A DNA stretch of 32,083 nucleotides from Calothrix sp. MO_167.B12 (GCA_030066045.1 JASJCJ010000084.1:1-32083), one strand, 5' to 3'; positions 8,390 through 17,976 are shown, counted from the first letter of the stretch. The notes: generated from the letters alone by a model not told the origin. Program-made: numbers and translations.

Positions 8390-10651
8390 CTAGCCTATTG
8401 AAAGAATGTGTGCGTGGAAGAATGCCCAAGTAACGACAATTCCTCCTAAGAGGTAGTGAGCTACCCCTACAGCGCGACCCTGAATAATGCTCAGAGCGCG
8501 AGGCTGAATCGCAGGTGCAACTTTCAGCTTGTTATGTGCCCAAACAATGGACTCAATCAATTCTTGCCAGTAGCCACGACCACTGAACAAGAACATTAAG
8601 CTGAATGCCCAAATAAAGTGACCAGCCAAGAACATCAAACCATAAGCAGACAGTTCACTGCCATAGGAGTTGATAACTTGTGTCGCTTGTGCCCATAAGA
8701 AGTCGCGCAACCAGCCATTGATAGTGATGGCACTTTGGGCAAAGTTACCACCAGTGATGTGAGACACATTACCCGCTGCGTCTACGGTTCCCCACACATC
8801 AGATTGCATCTTCCAACTGAAGTGGAAAATCACAACTGATAGGGAGTTATACATCCAGAATAGACCGAGGAAAACGTGATCCCAACCAGATACTTGACAG
8901 GTACCACCACGTCCGGGACCGTCACAGGGGAAGCGGAAGCCTAAGTTAGCTTTGTCTGGGATCAGACGAGAGCTACGGGCAAACAGCAGACCCTTGAGCA
9001 GGATCAATACGGTTACGTGAATAGTAAAAGCATGGATATGGTGAACCATGAAGTCGGCTGTACCCAAAACCATGGGCATCATTGCCACTTTTCCACCAAC
9101 AGCAACTACATCGCCACCAAAGACAGGGCTAACAGATGCTAAGGCATTGGGTGCAGTACCGCTAGTGGGAGCTATGGTGTGTACATTTTGTATCCACTGA
9201 GCAAATACAGGCTGCAACTTAATAGCTGTATCCGAGAACATATCTTGGGGTCTACCCAAGGCACGCATTGTATCGTTGTGGATATATAGTCCAAAGCTAT
9301 GGAAGCCGAGGAAAATACATACCCAGTTCAGGTGAGAGATAATTGCATCGCGGTGACGAATTACCCGATCCAAAAGGTTGTTTTGGTTAACCACAGGATC
9401 GTAATCCCGCACCATAAAGATGGCACCGTGAGCACCTGCACCAACAATTAAGAAGCCACCAATCCACATATGGTGGGTAAAGATGCACAATTGGGTAGCA
9501 TAATCAGTTGCCAAGTATGGATATGGAGGCATAGCATACATATGCTGTGCCACAATGATGCTCAAAGAACCCATCATTGCCAAGTTAATTGCCAACTGAG
9601 CATGCCAAGAGGTGGTCAAAATTTCATACAGACCTTTGTGACCTTCACCTGTGAACGGTCCTCTATGTGCCTCTAAAATTTCTTTCATACTGCTGCCAAT
9701 ACCCCAGTTGGTGCGGTATTGGTGACCAGCAATGATGAATAATACTGCGATCGCTAAGTGGTGATGAGCAATGTCAGTCATCCACAAGCCACCTGTTACT
9801 GGGTTTAAGCCGCCTTTGAAGGTGAGGAAGTCAGCATAAACACCCCAATTTAACGTAAAGAAGGGAGCTAAACCCTGAGCAAAGCTCGGATAAAACTCTG
9901 CCATCTTGTCAGCGTTAAATAGCAGTTCATGGGGCAGGGGAATATCTTTCGCTGCTACCCCTGCATCCAACAACTTGTTAATGGGCGCAGAAACGTGGAT
10001 CAAGTGACCAGTCCAACCCAAGGAACCACAACCAAGCAATACTGCCAAGTGGTGATTCATCATGGACTCCACATTCTGGAACCATTCCAGCTTCGGAGCT
10101 TTTTTGTGGTAATGGAACCAGCCAGCGAACAGGAATAAACCTGCTAACACTAAACCGCCAATGGCAGTGCAGTAAAGCTGGAAGGAGTTAGTGATACCCC
10201 AGCCGCGCCACACTTGGAACAAACCAGAGGTGATTTGAATTCCTTGGAAGCCGCCGCCGACATCACCATTTAAAATATCTTGGCCAACAATAGACCATAC
10301 AACTTGAGCACTTGGCTTTACTCCCATGGGGTCGTTTAACCAAGCTTCATAGTTGGAAAATTTCGCGCCGTGAAATATCATCCCACTCAACCACAGGGTC
10401 ACTACGGCTAAGTGACCGAAGTGGGCGGAGAAGATTTTGCGGGATATATCTTCTAAGTCGCTTGTATGTGTATCAAAATCGTGGGCGAGAGCGTGGAGGT
10501 TCCAAATCCATGTGGTGGTTTTGGGACCTCTGGCTAGAGTTCTGTCAAAGTGTCCTGGTTTTGCCCATTTCTCAAAAGAAGTAGGAACCGGGTCACTATC
10601 AACTATCACTTTTGCCTTCTTTTCCTCTCGCTCCGGAGGACTTATCGTCAT
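8390..10651 (-). CDS. psaA: photosystem I core protein A (P700 apoprotein A1)
   Basis: This 753-residue membrane protein is PsaA by full-length resemblance: [20 protein letters not shown] start, long runs of helices with chlorophyll-binding histidines, and the FX loop [12 protein letters not shown] with C576 and C585. With PsaB it forms the photosystem I reaction-centre heterodimer that oxidises plastocyanin or cytochrome c6 and passes electrons towards ferredoxin. The ATG at 10651 is preceded by a strong AGGAGGG (10657-10663). It is the first gene of the operon, with a 611-base upstream region shared with the divergent lipoprotein gene. No defect is seen. Confidence 0.99.
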   Translation of the reverse strand: MTISPPEREEKKAKVIVDSDPVPTSFEKWAKPGHFDRTLARGPKTTTWIWNLHALAHDFDTHTSDLEDISRKIFSAHFGHLAVVTLWLSGMIFHGAKFSNYEAWLNDPMGVKPSAQVVWSIVGQDILNGDVGGGFQGIQITSGLFQVWRGWGITNSFQLYCTAIGGLVLAGLFLFAGWFHYHKKAPKLEWFQNVESMMNHHLAVLLGCGSLGWTGHLIHVSAPINKLLDAGVAAKDIPLPHELLFNADKMAEFYPSFAQGLAPFFTLNWGVYADFLTFKGGLNPVTGGLWMTDIAHHHLAIAVLFIIAGHQYRTNWGIGSSMKEILEAHRGPFTGEGHKGLYEILTTSWHAQLAINLAMMGSLSIIVAQHMYAMPPYPYLATDYATQLCIFTHHMWIGGFLIVGAGAHGAIFMVRDYDPVVNQNNLLDRVIRHRDAIISHLNWVCIFLGFHSFGLYIHNDTMRALGRPQDMFSDTAIKLQPVFAQWIQNVHTIAPTSGTAPNALASVSPVFGGDVVAVGGKVAMMPMVLGTADFMVHHIHAFTIHVTVLILLKGLLFARSSRLIPDKANLGFRFPCDGPGRGGTCQVSGWDHVFLGLFWMYNSLSVVIFHFSWKMQSDVWGTVDAAGNVSHITGGNFAQSAITINGWLRDFLWAQATQVINSYGSELSAYGLMFLAGHFIWAFSLMFLFSGRGYWQELIESIVWAHNKLKVAPAIQPRALSIIQGRAVGVAHYLLGGIVVTWAFFHAHILSIG

Positions 10652-10656
10652 TCAGA

Positions 10657-10663
10657 CCCTCCT
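10657..10663 (-). promoter_or_regulatory. strong psaA Shine-Dalgarno sequence
   Basis: AGGAGGG on the minus strand lies five bases before the psaA ATG at 10651. Its strength fixes the start codon and fits a very highly expressed gene. Confidence 0.8.
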
Positions 10664-10798
10664 CTCTAACAAGGATTGAGGAATCATTGAAACCACCAGT
10701 TGTCTTCTTGGTTCAAATTGAACATTTATACTATCCCCAAATATTGCTTGGGGAAAAGTAGTGATGAAGACTCTTTCACCGAGAGTGCTTTCTGTTGA

Positions 10799-10804
10799 AT
10801 TATA
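10799..10804 (-). promoter_or_regulatory. candidate -10 element (TATAAT) for psaA
   Basis: A perfect TATAAT on the minus strand lies about 150 bases upstream of the psaA start. No convincing TTGACA is seen at 16-18 bases further upstream, so the assignment rests on the hexamer and position only. It would give a leader of roughly 140 bases. Confidence 0.3.
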
Positions 10805-11262
10805 AAGTCTTGTCTTCCATATTGTTAGACACATTTTAACAATAATTCAAAAACCCTGAATTATTTACCCAATACGTGTTTTCAGTTTAAAAGACTGGCA
10901 AAAAAGTCAATAGTTTCTCTATTTAATTTACAAAGGGTAATAATTCGCAAATCTAATGTTATTTTTGTATCAACACCCTAATATATTGCATCATGCCCAA
11001 AACCATTGCCTTTATCTAGTTAAAGCCAATTAATACTATGTTTATCTTGCGTGTATGAAACTAAGCAAAGAGTTAAATAAATAACTTAATGTTTAGCAGC
11101 ATTTTAAGTATAAAAGGCTGAAAATTTATTCTTTTGGTAAATTTTACTATTAATAAAAGGGTGATTTTAACAATATTTCACATTCTGAATAATGGTGAGC
11201 GATCGCAAAATTAAGTCAAAATGATGCTGTAATTTGTTTACAAAAGTTATTGGTTAAAAGTT

Positions 11263-12582
11263 ATGAAGTTATGGTTTGGGAGAATGCATTCTTTGATCAA
11301 GGTGCTGATGGTTATGATAATAATTTTGAATTTGACAGGTTGTGGGGAAAAAGTTGTCAGCCAAGAGGTATTTGAGAAATTAGCAGCGAGACCGAAAATT
11401 TCTGGACAAATTTCGGAAGTAGCTCCGCCAGTAATCATTCAAGAATTGGGTCATTTTTTGTCAGCCTACCAGCCCCAGGTAAGTATAATTACTCCTCAAC
11501 CAGAGGAAGTGTTGCAGGACAATACTGTTAAAGCGCGCTTCCAAGTTAAGGATCTACCCATATTTAAGAATTCACAATTGAATCTAGGTCCACACCTACA
11601 CGTGATATTAGATAATCAACCATATAGAGCTGTTTACGATGTCAATCAGCCCTTAACATTTTCGGATTTAGCACCAGGAACCCATACCTTGAGGGTATTT
11701 GCTTCTCGTCCTTGGCATGAAAGCTTTAAAAATGCGGGCGCTTATGCTCAGATCAAGTTTCATGTTTTTACCAAAACTGAGGATAATACACCCGATCCAT
11801 CTTTACCTTTGTTAACTTATAGTCGTCCTCAGGGTAGCTATGGTGCAGAACCGATCCTGCTCGATTTTTATCTAACTAATGCTCCCTTGCCCATACTTGC
11901 CAAAGATAACCCTGAAAATCCGATGGCAGATTGGCGTGTTCGTTGCACTATTAATGGTGAAAGCTTTGTTCTTGATCGCTGGCAATCAGTTTACCTCAAA
12001 GGCTTTAAACCTGGTAAAAATTGGATCAAACTGGAATTCCTTGATCGCCAGGGTAATCCGGTCATTAATGCTTTTAACAGTACCACAAGAACTATTACCT
12101 ACGATGCTGATGGTCAAGATACCCTAGCTCAAATTGTCAGGGGCGAATTATCAGTAGAACAAGTACGAGGGATTGTAGATCCTAACTATACTGCTAAGAT
12201 CCCCGAGCCTAAAACCACAGAAATACCTGCTTCTGTTCCTTCTCCACAGGAAATGAAACCTGCCACACCAGAGGAGACTCCAACAATTGTTCCCCAAGAG
12301 GAATCAACATCCCAGCAACCTGTTGAATCGATTCCGCCAGTTAACAATGTTCCTTCTCCTACAACTGTTCCCCCAACACCACAGGAAATTAAGCCTCCCA
12401 CACCAGAGGAGACTCCAGCAGTTGCTCCCCAAGAAAAATTAACATCTGAATCTCAGCCAGAAAATCAGCCAATTCCGCAAGTTACACCCGTTCCTTCTCC
12501 TAGCACTAATTCTCAACTACCACAGGAAATTAAACCTCCTGTATTAGAGGAGACTCCAACAATTGTTCCACAAGATAATTGA
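11263..12582 (+). CDS. proline-rich lipoprotein of unknown function
   Basis: This 439-residue protein begins with a charged N-terminus, a hydrophobic stretch and the lipobox LTGC (C27), so it is predicted to be exported and lipid-anchored. Residues about 55-300 form a likely beta-rich extracytoplasmic region, including two segments that resemble Ig-like or chitobiase-type modules (PGTHTLRVFASRPW and the following KGFKPGKNWIKLEFLD). The last 110 residues are low-complexity Pro/Glu/Thr with three copies of a PQE(I/M)KP..EETP...PQ motif. Such tails often span the periplasm or cell wall. The start at 11263 has no clear Shine-Dalgarno; ATG 11284 is an alternative that keeps the signal peptide. It is divergent from psaA. 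I do not recognise a function. Confidence 0.75.
   Translation: MKLWFGRMHSLIKVLMVMIIILNLTGCGEKVVSQEVFEKLAARPKISGQISEVAPPVIIQELGHFLSAYQPQVSIITPQPEEVLQDNTVKARFQVKDLPIFKNSQLNLGPHLHVILDNQPYRAVYDVNQPLTFSDLAPGTHTLRVFASRPWHESFKNAGAYAQIKFHVFTKTEDNTPDPSLPLLTYSRPQGSYGAEPILLDFYLTNAPLPILAKDNPENPMADWRVRCTINGESFVLDRWQSVYLKGFKPGKNWIKLEFLDRQGNPVINAFNSTTRTITYDADGQDTLAQIVRGELSVEQVRGIVDPNYTAKIPEPKTTEIPASVPSPQEMKPATPEETPTIVPQEESTSQQPVESIPPVNNVPSPTTVPPTPQEIKPPTPEETPAVAPQEKLTSESQPENQPIPQVTPVPSPSTNSQLPQEIKPPVLEETPTIVPQDN
12244..12577 (+). repeat. three degenerate repeats in the lipoprotein tail
   Basis: Segments starting near 12244, 12378 and 12521 encode the same PQE(I/M)KP..EETP...PQ unit, with strong DNA similarity over about 57 bases and spacings of about 134 and 143 bases. 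The gene tail evidently grew by internal duplication. Confidence 0.7.
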
Positions 12583-12656
12583 TCAAAAAACCGCAGAGGC
12601 GCAGAGAACGCAGAGCTGAAAGGGTAAGGTGGGCATTGCCCACCCTACTAGCCCCT
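12583..12656. repeat. interspersed repeats after the lipoprotein gene
   Basis: ACCGCAGAGGCGCAGAGAAC starts a repeat whose relative recurs at 15149-15198. It is followed by a hairpin at 12624-12648 with core GGTGGGC-ATT-GCCCACC. The same hairpin recurs near 19899. No gene is seen. Confidence 0.7.
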
Positions 12657-13123
12657 CATGTACATTTGTACACAACCAAACAGAAAATACCTCTTACCTG
12701 TTCCCTGTTCCCTGTTCCCTATTTTCTAGCTAGTCCCCCACGGGAAAATCCCACAACCTGCCTATGAAAATGCTTTGTGACTAACTCCTCAAGGGCGCAC
12801 GCAATGCGCCCCTACAAATTCTGCGCTTCTTAACTATTTTCAAGTTAGTCCCACTCTGCGAGAAGCCGCGCTTCGCGCGTCTACATGAACCTTGGCACAC
12901 AACCAAACATGAAAATAATCCCTTCACTCTGGGCGGGTCACTCTGGGCGGGGAAACCCCGCCCCTACTCCTTCACTCCTTCACTCCTTCACTCCTTCACT
13001 CCCTCACTCCTTCACTCCCTATTTTCTAGCTAGTCTCTCATGAACGTTTGTACACAACCAAGGATGAAAATACCTGTTAAGAGTTGCCTGTTGCCTGTTG
13101 CCTGTTGCCTATTTTCAAGTTAG
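12657..13123. repeat. four copies of a modular repeat with variable STRR cores
   Basis: Related flanks recur four times: a left flank resembling GTACACAACCAAACA then GAAAATA, and a right flank CTATTTTC(T/A)AG(C/T)TAGTC. Right flanks end near 12735, 12851, 13034 and 13122. Between the flanks lie different cores: CCTGTTC heptads (12697-12717), a GGGCGCA hairpin (12793-12815), TTCACTCC octamers x6 (12971-13018) plus a GGCGGGG hairpin, and GTTGCCT heptads x4 (13083-13110). The last right flank supplies the stop codon of the DUF1838 gene. No gene lies in this stretch. Confidence 0.7.
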
Positions 13124-14010
13124 ACGGAAATGCCAACTGTCATCTGCTCTACATCCTCAGGCTGATTCACCTGTTGAGTTAGTGCTTCTTCATCTTCTGA
13201 CTTGGCTGGTAAAGGAAAGGTTTTACCTGCTAAATATTCATCAAAGTGGTGTTTAAAACAAAGCCAGGAAGTCATATCTTCCACATCTAGACAAGCACGG
13301 GGTGCATCCTTATACAAGGGGACGCGATTATTTAATTGTTCTTGGAGTAATTCTGGTAACTCACTAAAACCATTCACCTTGCTACCATAACCACTATAAA
13401 TCATATAGCCGGGGCGATCGCCCATTTTCATCCAAGGTAGCCATTGACCAAATCTATCCCAACTCAGTCTCAGTTGAGAAACTGTCAGTAGTTCTGGATT
13501 TAATAAATCTGCTGTGGGTACGGTGAGTTTAAATAATTCTGCTGCTTGATAGGTGGGAAATGGACTATATTCAGCAAATTTGGGATCGTCTGCTAGGGGG
13601 TTGGGGTAAGTAGGAAATATATCAAAAGCAAAAGTTGTTTCCTCTCCGTTCACCTGTGCGGGGAATTTACCTGCGAATAAACCTTGCACAGGATTATTGG
13701 CAACGTGCATCACAGTCACAGTTTCCCCCGTCCAAGGATTTTCCCACTTGTGTAACATTTCACCAGTGCTAGGATCGAGATAGTAAGTCAGTTCCCTGGA
13801 AGTAAAGTCCCATTCTCCTTCTTTTCCTTCTACAGGGATACAGCGACTAACACTCATACCCATCATCTTAAATAGGAGCTTTCTTTTCTCTCCCGGGACA
13901 AAAGCATAAATACCACCTCTCCAGATGAGATAATTGGATTCGGTGGGATCGAGAGAAGAACGGGTTTTTACCCAATGTTGGGCATCAAATACTTGGGTGT
14001 TAGCAACCAT
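13120..14010 (-). CDS. DUF1838 family protein
   Basis: This 296-residue protein resembles the DUF1838 family: an N-terminal WRGGIYAFVPGEKRKLLFKMMGMSV segment, a Trp/Pro-rich middle with FAGKFPAQVNG and FDIFPTYPNPLADDP, and a conserved YSGYGSKVNGFSELP towards the C-terminus. No signal peptide, membrane helix or known catalytic motif is visible, and the function of the family is not established to my knowledge. The ATG at 14010 has AGGAT about ten bases upstream. The C-terminal 25 residues are acidic and look unconserved; the stop codon lies in the flank of an interspersed repeat. The family call is fairly confident. Confidence 0.75.
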   Translation of the reverse strand: MVANTQVFDAQHWVKTRSSLDPTESNYLIWRGGIYAFVPGEKRKLLFKMMGMSVSRCIPVEGKEGEWDFTSRELTYYLDPSTGEMLHKWENPWTGETVTVMHVANNPVQGLFAGKFPAQVNGEETTFAFDIFPTYPNPLADDPKFAEYSPFPTYQAAELFKLTVPTADLLNPELLTVSQLRLSWDRFGQWLPWMKMGDRPGYMIYSGYGSKVNGFSELPELLQEQLNNRVPLYKDAPRACLDVEDMTSWLCFKHHFDEYLAGKTFPLPAKSEDEEALTQQVNQPEDVEQMTVGISV

Positions 14011-14323
14011 TATGAATATCCTTTAGTGTAAATTAACAAAGTTTAGCCTTGAATAAGCGATAATGACGAGGTGCGATCGCTCCCTTGGCATTTAGGGGAT
14101 TTCAAAGTTAATGTGATGTTTTTATTTTGTTGTTGGCAAGACTGGATTATGTATATCACTTCAGTAGTTTTCTTGTACTACAACTGAATTCTGCTCGTAA
14201 ATTTATGTCAAGCAATTTAGCAACTACATATTTAACTGCTCATTAGACCTATTATACCAATACTCCTGAGAGAAGATGAAATCATCCCACCAAGGAATCA
14301 ACGCCGAATTTTGAATTGATGTA
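14011..14323. other. divergent spacer between DUF1838 and DUF938 genes
   Basis: This 313-base AT-rich spacer should hold divergent promoters. It contains a HIP1 octamer at 14073-14080. I see no gene, hairpin or tandem array of note. Confidence 0.5.
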
Positions 14324-14959
14324 ATGAACCCACCAGATACCCGCAGATACGCCCCTGCAACCCAACGCAACCGGGAACCCATCCTAGAAATAATCCAACA
14401 AGTCTTACCACCCCAAGGCACGGTTTTAGAGATATCTAGCGGTACAGGAGAACACGCCGTTTTCTTTGCCCCTCGTTTAAGTCCCCGTACTTGGCTACCA
14501 TCCGAACCCGATCCGCGATCGCGTGAAAGTGTGGTAGCTTGGATAGAACATTACCCCGCAGATAATCTCCGCCTTCCCCTGAATATTGATGTTCGAGCTA
14601 CAGTTTGGTCAGTGGAGTCAGATGTATTCTTAAAATCAGTTCCCCCAATTCATGCCATAGTCAATATTAATATGATTCATATTGCCCCATGGTCCGCTTG
14701 TTTGGGACTCATGGCAGGTGCTAATCGTATTCTCCCATCTGGCGGCATTCTATATTTATACGGTCCCTATAAGCAAGGTGGGAAACATACAGCTCCCAGT
14801 AATGCCGCTTTTGATGATTCTTTACGCGCCCAAAATTCTGAATGGGGAGTGCGGAACCTGGAAGATGTAGTAGCAGCAGCCAATGAACAAAACTTGACTT
14901 TGTTGAGTACCCATCAAATGCCAGCAAATAATCTGTCGGTGGTTTTTCAACGAGGATAA
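14324..14959 (+). CDS. DUF938-type SAM-dependent methyltransferase
   Basis: This 211-residue protein matches the DUF938 branch of class I methyltransferases. The conserved N-terminus RRYAPATQRNREPIL is followed by the SAM-binding loop LEISSGTGEHAVFFA (about residues 35-49), the acidic strand end SEPD, and NINMIHIAPW, characteristic of the family. The C-terminal YGPYKQGGKHTAPSNAAFD segment also fits. A soluble methyltransferase is expected; the substrate is unknown. The ATG at 14324 lacks a good Shine-Dalgarno. It is followed by a heptad array and no obvious partner gene. Confidence 0.85.
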   Translation: MNPPDTRRYAPATQRNREPILEIIQQVLPPQGTVLEISSGTGEHAVFFAPRLSPRTWLPSEPDPRSRESVVAWIEHYPADNLRLPLNIDVRATVWSVESDVFLKSVPPIHAIVNINMIHIAPWSACLGLMAGANRILPSGGILYLYGPYKQGGKHTAPSNAAFDDSLRAQNSEWGVRNLEDVVAAANEQNLTLLSTHQMPANNLSVVFQRG

Positions 14960-15319
14960 TACTAATTCGTAATTCGTAATTTGTAATTCGTAATTATGAA
15001 TGTCTGATTTGGTATGGGTTTACAGGTTTGTATCTGTTGCTTTATTTGAGGTAATTGGTATAATTCATATCCTATTGATGAGTGATAATTCTCGCATTTG
15101 TACAAAAACCATGCAGTATTACTCCTATCCCGCCCAAAGATTACTGATTAAAAAACCGCAGAGGAAGCAGAGAACACAGAGAACACAGAGAACACAAAGG
15201 ATAGAGAGATTAAGGAGATAGCTAATCTTACAACACCGAAGGGAGCAATTCCCAATCTTAGAGCAGGGTAGGGGAAATTTCTGGCAAGTAATCCAAAATC
15301 CAAAATCTAAAATCCAAAA
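14960..15319. repeat. repeat-filled spacer: three different short tandem arrays
   Basis: The spacer contains AATTCGT-type heptads x5 (14964-14998), AGAGAACAC nonamers x3 (15169-15195, inside a repeat shared with 12583) and ATCCAAA-type heptads x4 (15291-15318). The last array abuts the TTG start of the next gene. Short open frames here are translations of these repeats, not genes. Confidence 0.75.
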
Positions 15320-16771
15320 TTGTTTAACCCCAATGATCATCGCGTAGTCACTCCCCCAGAGTATCGCGCTCAACCAAAACTCAAATTTATCCCCCAACAA
15401 GTCAATCCTTTCATCCTACGATTGGCCGTGTTGATGTTGCCTATTTTACTTCGCCTCCGCCTTCGACCTTGGTTACCTGCGGGAATTACTGAGGTTAAAG
15501 TGAGTAATGCTGAAACATTGGCGACAGCTTATCAACAATTTCAAGCTGGAAAAACCCGCCTGTTATTTGCCTTTCGTCACTCCGAGGTAGACGACCCCCT
15601 AAGTATTATATATTTATTCACTCGAACTCTACCTAGAACTGCCCGTAAACTTGGTATTTCTTTGCAATATCCCTTCTACAGCCATTTCATGTACGATCGC
15701 GGTATGACCATGTGGGCGGGTAAATGGCTGGGTTGGGTTTTCTCTCGGTTAGGGGGTATTCCCATCCATAGAGGTAAGAAATTGGATCGGGAGGCAATCC
15801 GCACGGCGAGGGATTTGTTAATTAATGGGAAAATGCCCATGACTATTGCCCCAGAGGGAGCAACTAACGGTCATAGTGAAGTTGTGAGTCCCCTAGAACC
15901 GGGTACTGCTCAACTGGGTTTTTGGTGTGTGGAGGATTTACAAAAGGCTCATCGCAGTGAGGAAGTTTTCATTGTTCCCATTGGTATTCAGTATTATTAC
16001 GTAACTCTTCCCTGGTCAAAATTGGACTGGTTGTTAAGTAAATTAGAAGCAGATTGTGGTTTGCCAGTGCAGAGGATTGGCAAGTCTGCGGGTGAGATGC
16101 ACCAAGATATTTTCTATCAACGGCTATTGGATTTGAGTGAATATGTGATTACCCAGATGGAGGAGTTTTATCGTCACTTTTACAATTGCCAATTTCCAGA
16201 TCATCATGCATATGAATCTGACGAAGCGGTTTTAGTAATTCGCTTACAAACCTTGCTAGATAGAGCATTACAGGTGTGCGAACAATACCTGCAACTCCAA
16301 CCCCAAGGAAATGTGATCGACCGTTGTCGGCGCATAGAAGAAGCTGGTTGGAATCGCATTTATCGCCAAGATGTTGCTGATATTCAAACTTTATCTCCAT
16401 TTGAGCGAGGACTAGCTGACTGGATTGCCCATGAATCATCCATACGAATGCGACATATGCGTTTAGTAGAAAGCTTTGTGGCCGTTACAGGAACTTATAT
16501 CCAAGAAAAACCCTCCCCAGAAAGATTCGCCGAAACCACACTGATTATATTCGATGCGATCGCTCGGATTAAAGGTATAAAAGTACCCCGTCGTCCCCGT
16601 TTAGGTTGGCGCAGGTCGCAAGTAACAATAGGTACACCTATTTCCGTGACACAATATTGGTTGACTTGTAAGCGTGATTCTCATAGGGAACATCGTCAAG
16701 CTGTGAAAAAAGCAGTGAATGATTTAACTACTGAGTTGCAAATTGCTTTGGAAGGGATGATTTCTTTTTAA
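15320..16771 (+). CDS. PlsC-like glycerophospholipid acyltransferase
   Basis: This 483-residue protein has an acyltransferase domain at about residues 60-240. The catalytic HX4D box is FRHSEVDD (H87, D92), followed by the substrate-binding IPIHRGKK (147-154) and APEGATNG (E179-G180). These are the PlsC-family motifs that transfer acyl chains to lysophosphatidic acid or related acceptors at the membrane. A hydrophobic N-terminal stretch (about 30-46) could anchor it. The C-terminal 240 residues are helical and not part of the minimal domain, so the enzyme is longer than typical 200-280-residue PlsC and its acceptor is uncertain. TTG 15320 is the likely start because the upstream frame is tandem repeat and the next methionine (residue 39) is in the anchor; there is no Shine-Dalgarno sequence. 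Confidence 0.85.
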   Translation: MFNPNDHRVVTPPEYRAQPKLKFIPQQVNPFILRLAVLMLPILLRLRLRPWLPAGITEVKVSNAETLATAYQQFQAGKTRLLFAFRHSEVDDPLSIIYLFTRTLPRTARKLGISLQYPFYSHFMYDRGMTMWAGKWLGWVFSRLGGIPIHRGKKLDREAIRTARDLLINGKMPMTIAPEGATNGHSEVVSPLEPGTAQLGFWCVEDLQKAHRSEEVFIVPIGIQYYYVTLPWSKLDWLLSKLEADCGLPVQRIGKSAGEMHQDIFYQRLLDLSEYVITQMEEFYRHFYNCQFPDHHAYESDEAVLVIRLQTLLDRALQVCEQYLQLQPQGNVIDRCRRIEEAGWNRIYRQDVADIQTLSPFERGLADWIAHESSIRMRHMRLVESFVAVTGTYIQEKPSPERFAETTLIIFDAIARIKGIKVPRRPRLGWRRSQVTIGTPISVTQYWLTCKRDSHREHRQAVKKAVNDLTTELQIALEGMISF

Positions 16772-16773
16772 AC

Positions 16774-17124
16774 AGGACTTACGCAATTGTCACAATCGGG
16801 GATTGGTGCGTGACTCTAGAAGTATTATTCCTACGTTCAACCTGAGTTCGGGATAAGCTGAAACTGTTCCCTGTTTCCTGTTCCCTGTTCCCTACCCCCA
16901 CCAAAAGACTTTTTCAGCAAGCCCTAAATAAACCTTCTTAACCCGAACTGAGGTTACGTATACTTCTCACGTTAATTTTAACTCCTAACACCGAACTCCT
17001 AACACCGAACTCAGGTTACGTTCAAATATTTTCGCGCTGTCATGCAACGGCAATAATGCGGGCAGAAAATCTACACCGCATTTTGCCTCCCCTACAGGAA
17101 AAATATGCCAGTTGCGTAAGTCCT
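16774..17124. mobile_element. 351-bp MITE-like element with 13-bp terminal inverted repeats
   Basis: AGGACTTACGCAA (16774-16786) is exactly inverted at 17112-17124. The interior has no transposase. It contains nested copies of a (C)TGAGTTCGGG-type sequence in both orientations (near 16840, 16940 and 17010) and TTCCCTG heptads (near 16870-16892). A lone end-like sequence, GGGACTTACGCA, recurs near 23592. This fills most of the 382-base spacer. Confidence 0.5.
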
Positions 17125-17153
17125 AATATTATCGAAAAACTATTTATTGGAAA

Positions 17154-17969
17154 TTAGATGCCGAATTGGTCTTTGATACTTTGAATAAATGTCTTATCAT
17201 CCAATTCTTTGCGATTAGCCATCATCAATTTGGCATCTTCTCCGGCCGTATAGCGTAATTTGTCAGTGCCATCGGTTGCTGCCTCATAAATAACCTGAGC
17301 AACAACACTAGATTCAGAAGCATTGCTTATTAAAGATTCTAGAACATTGAACAGCTTACCAACTAACCCTTGATATTCAGTTAAACTTTCATCATTGTTG
17401 AAGTTCAATGAACGACCAACAAAATCAGTTTTAATCGCTCCTGGTTCGATAATTTTTACTTTGCAATCAATTGCTTCCATTTCAAAACTAAGTGCTTCAG
17501 AAATTCCCTCAACAGCAAATTTAGTACCGTGATACAACGAAACTAATGGAAAGGTAATTTTGCCGCCAATGGATGAAATATTAATCACAATACCATCCTT
17601 ATTTTTTCTGAAGTGGGGTAGGATAGCTTTGGTTACATCCAATAAACCCAGCACATTGACATCAAATTGTCTCCTAATCTTTTCGGTAGGGGTTGCTTCT
17701 AAAGGACCATAAGCACCATAACCTGCATTGTTTACTAAAACATCAATTTTGCTGAATTTTTCAATACCTAGCTGAACGGCTTTTGTAATTGAATCTTTGT
17801 CTAGTACATCTAGTCTTGTTATCAACACATTATCAAGTGTGGTTAATTCAGTTTCTTTTTCTGGGGTTCTCATGGTTGCAACCACATTCCAACCCTTTTC
17901 ATGGAACAATTTTGCAGTTGCTTTCCCAATACCACTGCTTGCTCCTGTAATTAAAATTGTTTGACTCAT
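17154..17969 (-). CDS. short-chain dehydrogenase/reductase (SDR)
   Basis: This 271-residue protein is a classical SDR: TGASSGIG nucleotide loop (residues 8-15), NNAG (80-83), catalytic Ser in INISSIGG (about 132) and YHGTK (Y146, K150). It should be a soluble NAD(P)(H)-dependent oxidoreductase; Arg34 shortly after the second beta strand slightly favours NADPH. I choose ATG 17969 because AGGAGA (minus strand, 17977-17982) lies seven bases upstream and the family starts here; a longer frame to 18032 adds an unlikely leader. It is divergent from an AraC-type regulator, which probably controls it. The substrate is unknown. Confidence 0.9.
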   Translation of the reverse strand: MSQTILITGASSGIGKATAKLFHEKGWNVVATMRTPEKETELTTLDNVLITRLDVLDKDSITKAVQLGIEKFSKIDVLVNNAGYGAYGPLEATPTEKIRRQFDVNVLGLLDVTKAILPHFRKNKDGIVINISSIGGKITFPLVSLYHGTKFAVEGISEALSFEMEAIDCKVKIIEPGAIKTDFVGRSLNFNNDESLTEYQGLVGKLFNVLESLISNASESSVVAQVIYEAATDGTDKLRYTAGEDAKLMMANRKELDDKTFIQSIKDQFGI

Positions 17970-17976
17970 TTTTGTT

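Larger units (their letters stand above)
10652..11262. other. divergent psaA / lipoprotein promoter region
   Basis: This AT-rich spacer separates psaA (leftward) from the lipoprotein gene (rightward) and should contain both promoters. A 60-codon minus-strand frame (10652-10834) overlaps the likely psaA leader and has no recognisable features, so I do not call it. One HIP1 octamer lies near 11200. I found no clear light-regulatory tandem repeat by eye. Confidence 0.6.

Noticed and set aside
10652-10834. 60-codon minus-strand frame upstream of psaA
   Set aside because: It overlaps the psaA ribosome binding site and probable leader, and has no motif or Shine-Dalgarno.
10820-10850. Tandem light-regulatory (HLR1-like) repeat upstream of psaA
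   Set aside because: GTTAAAAT and CTAACAAT are only partial matches with wrong spacing, so the site is not supported.
12971-13018. Tandem TTCACTCC units as a CRISPR array
   Set aside because: Units are 8 bases and directly adjacent, with no spacers and no cas genes. It is an STRR array.
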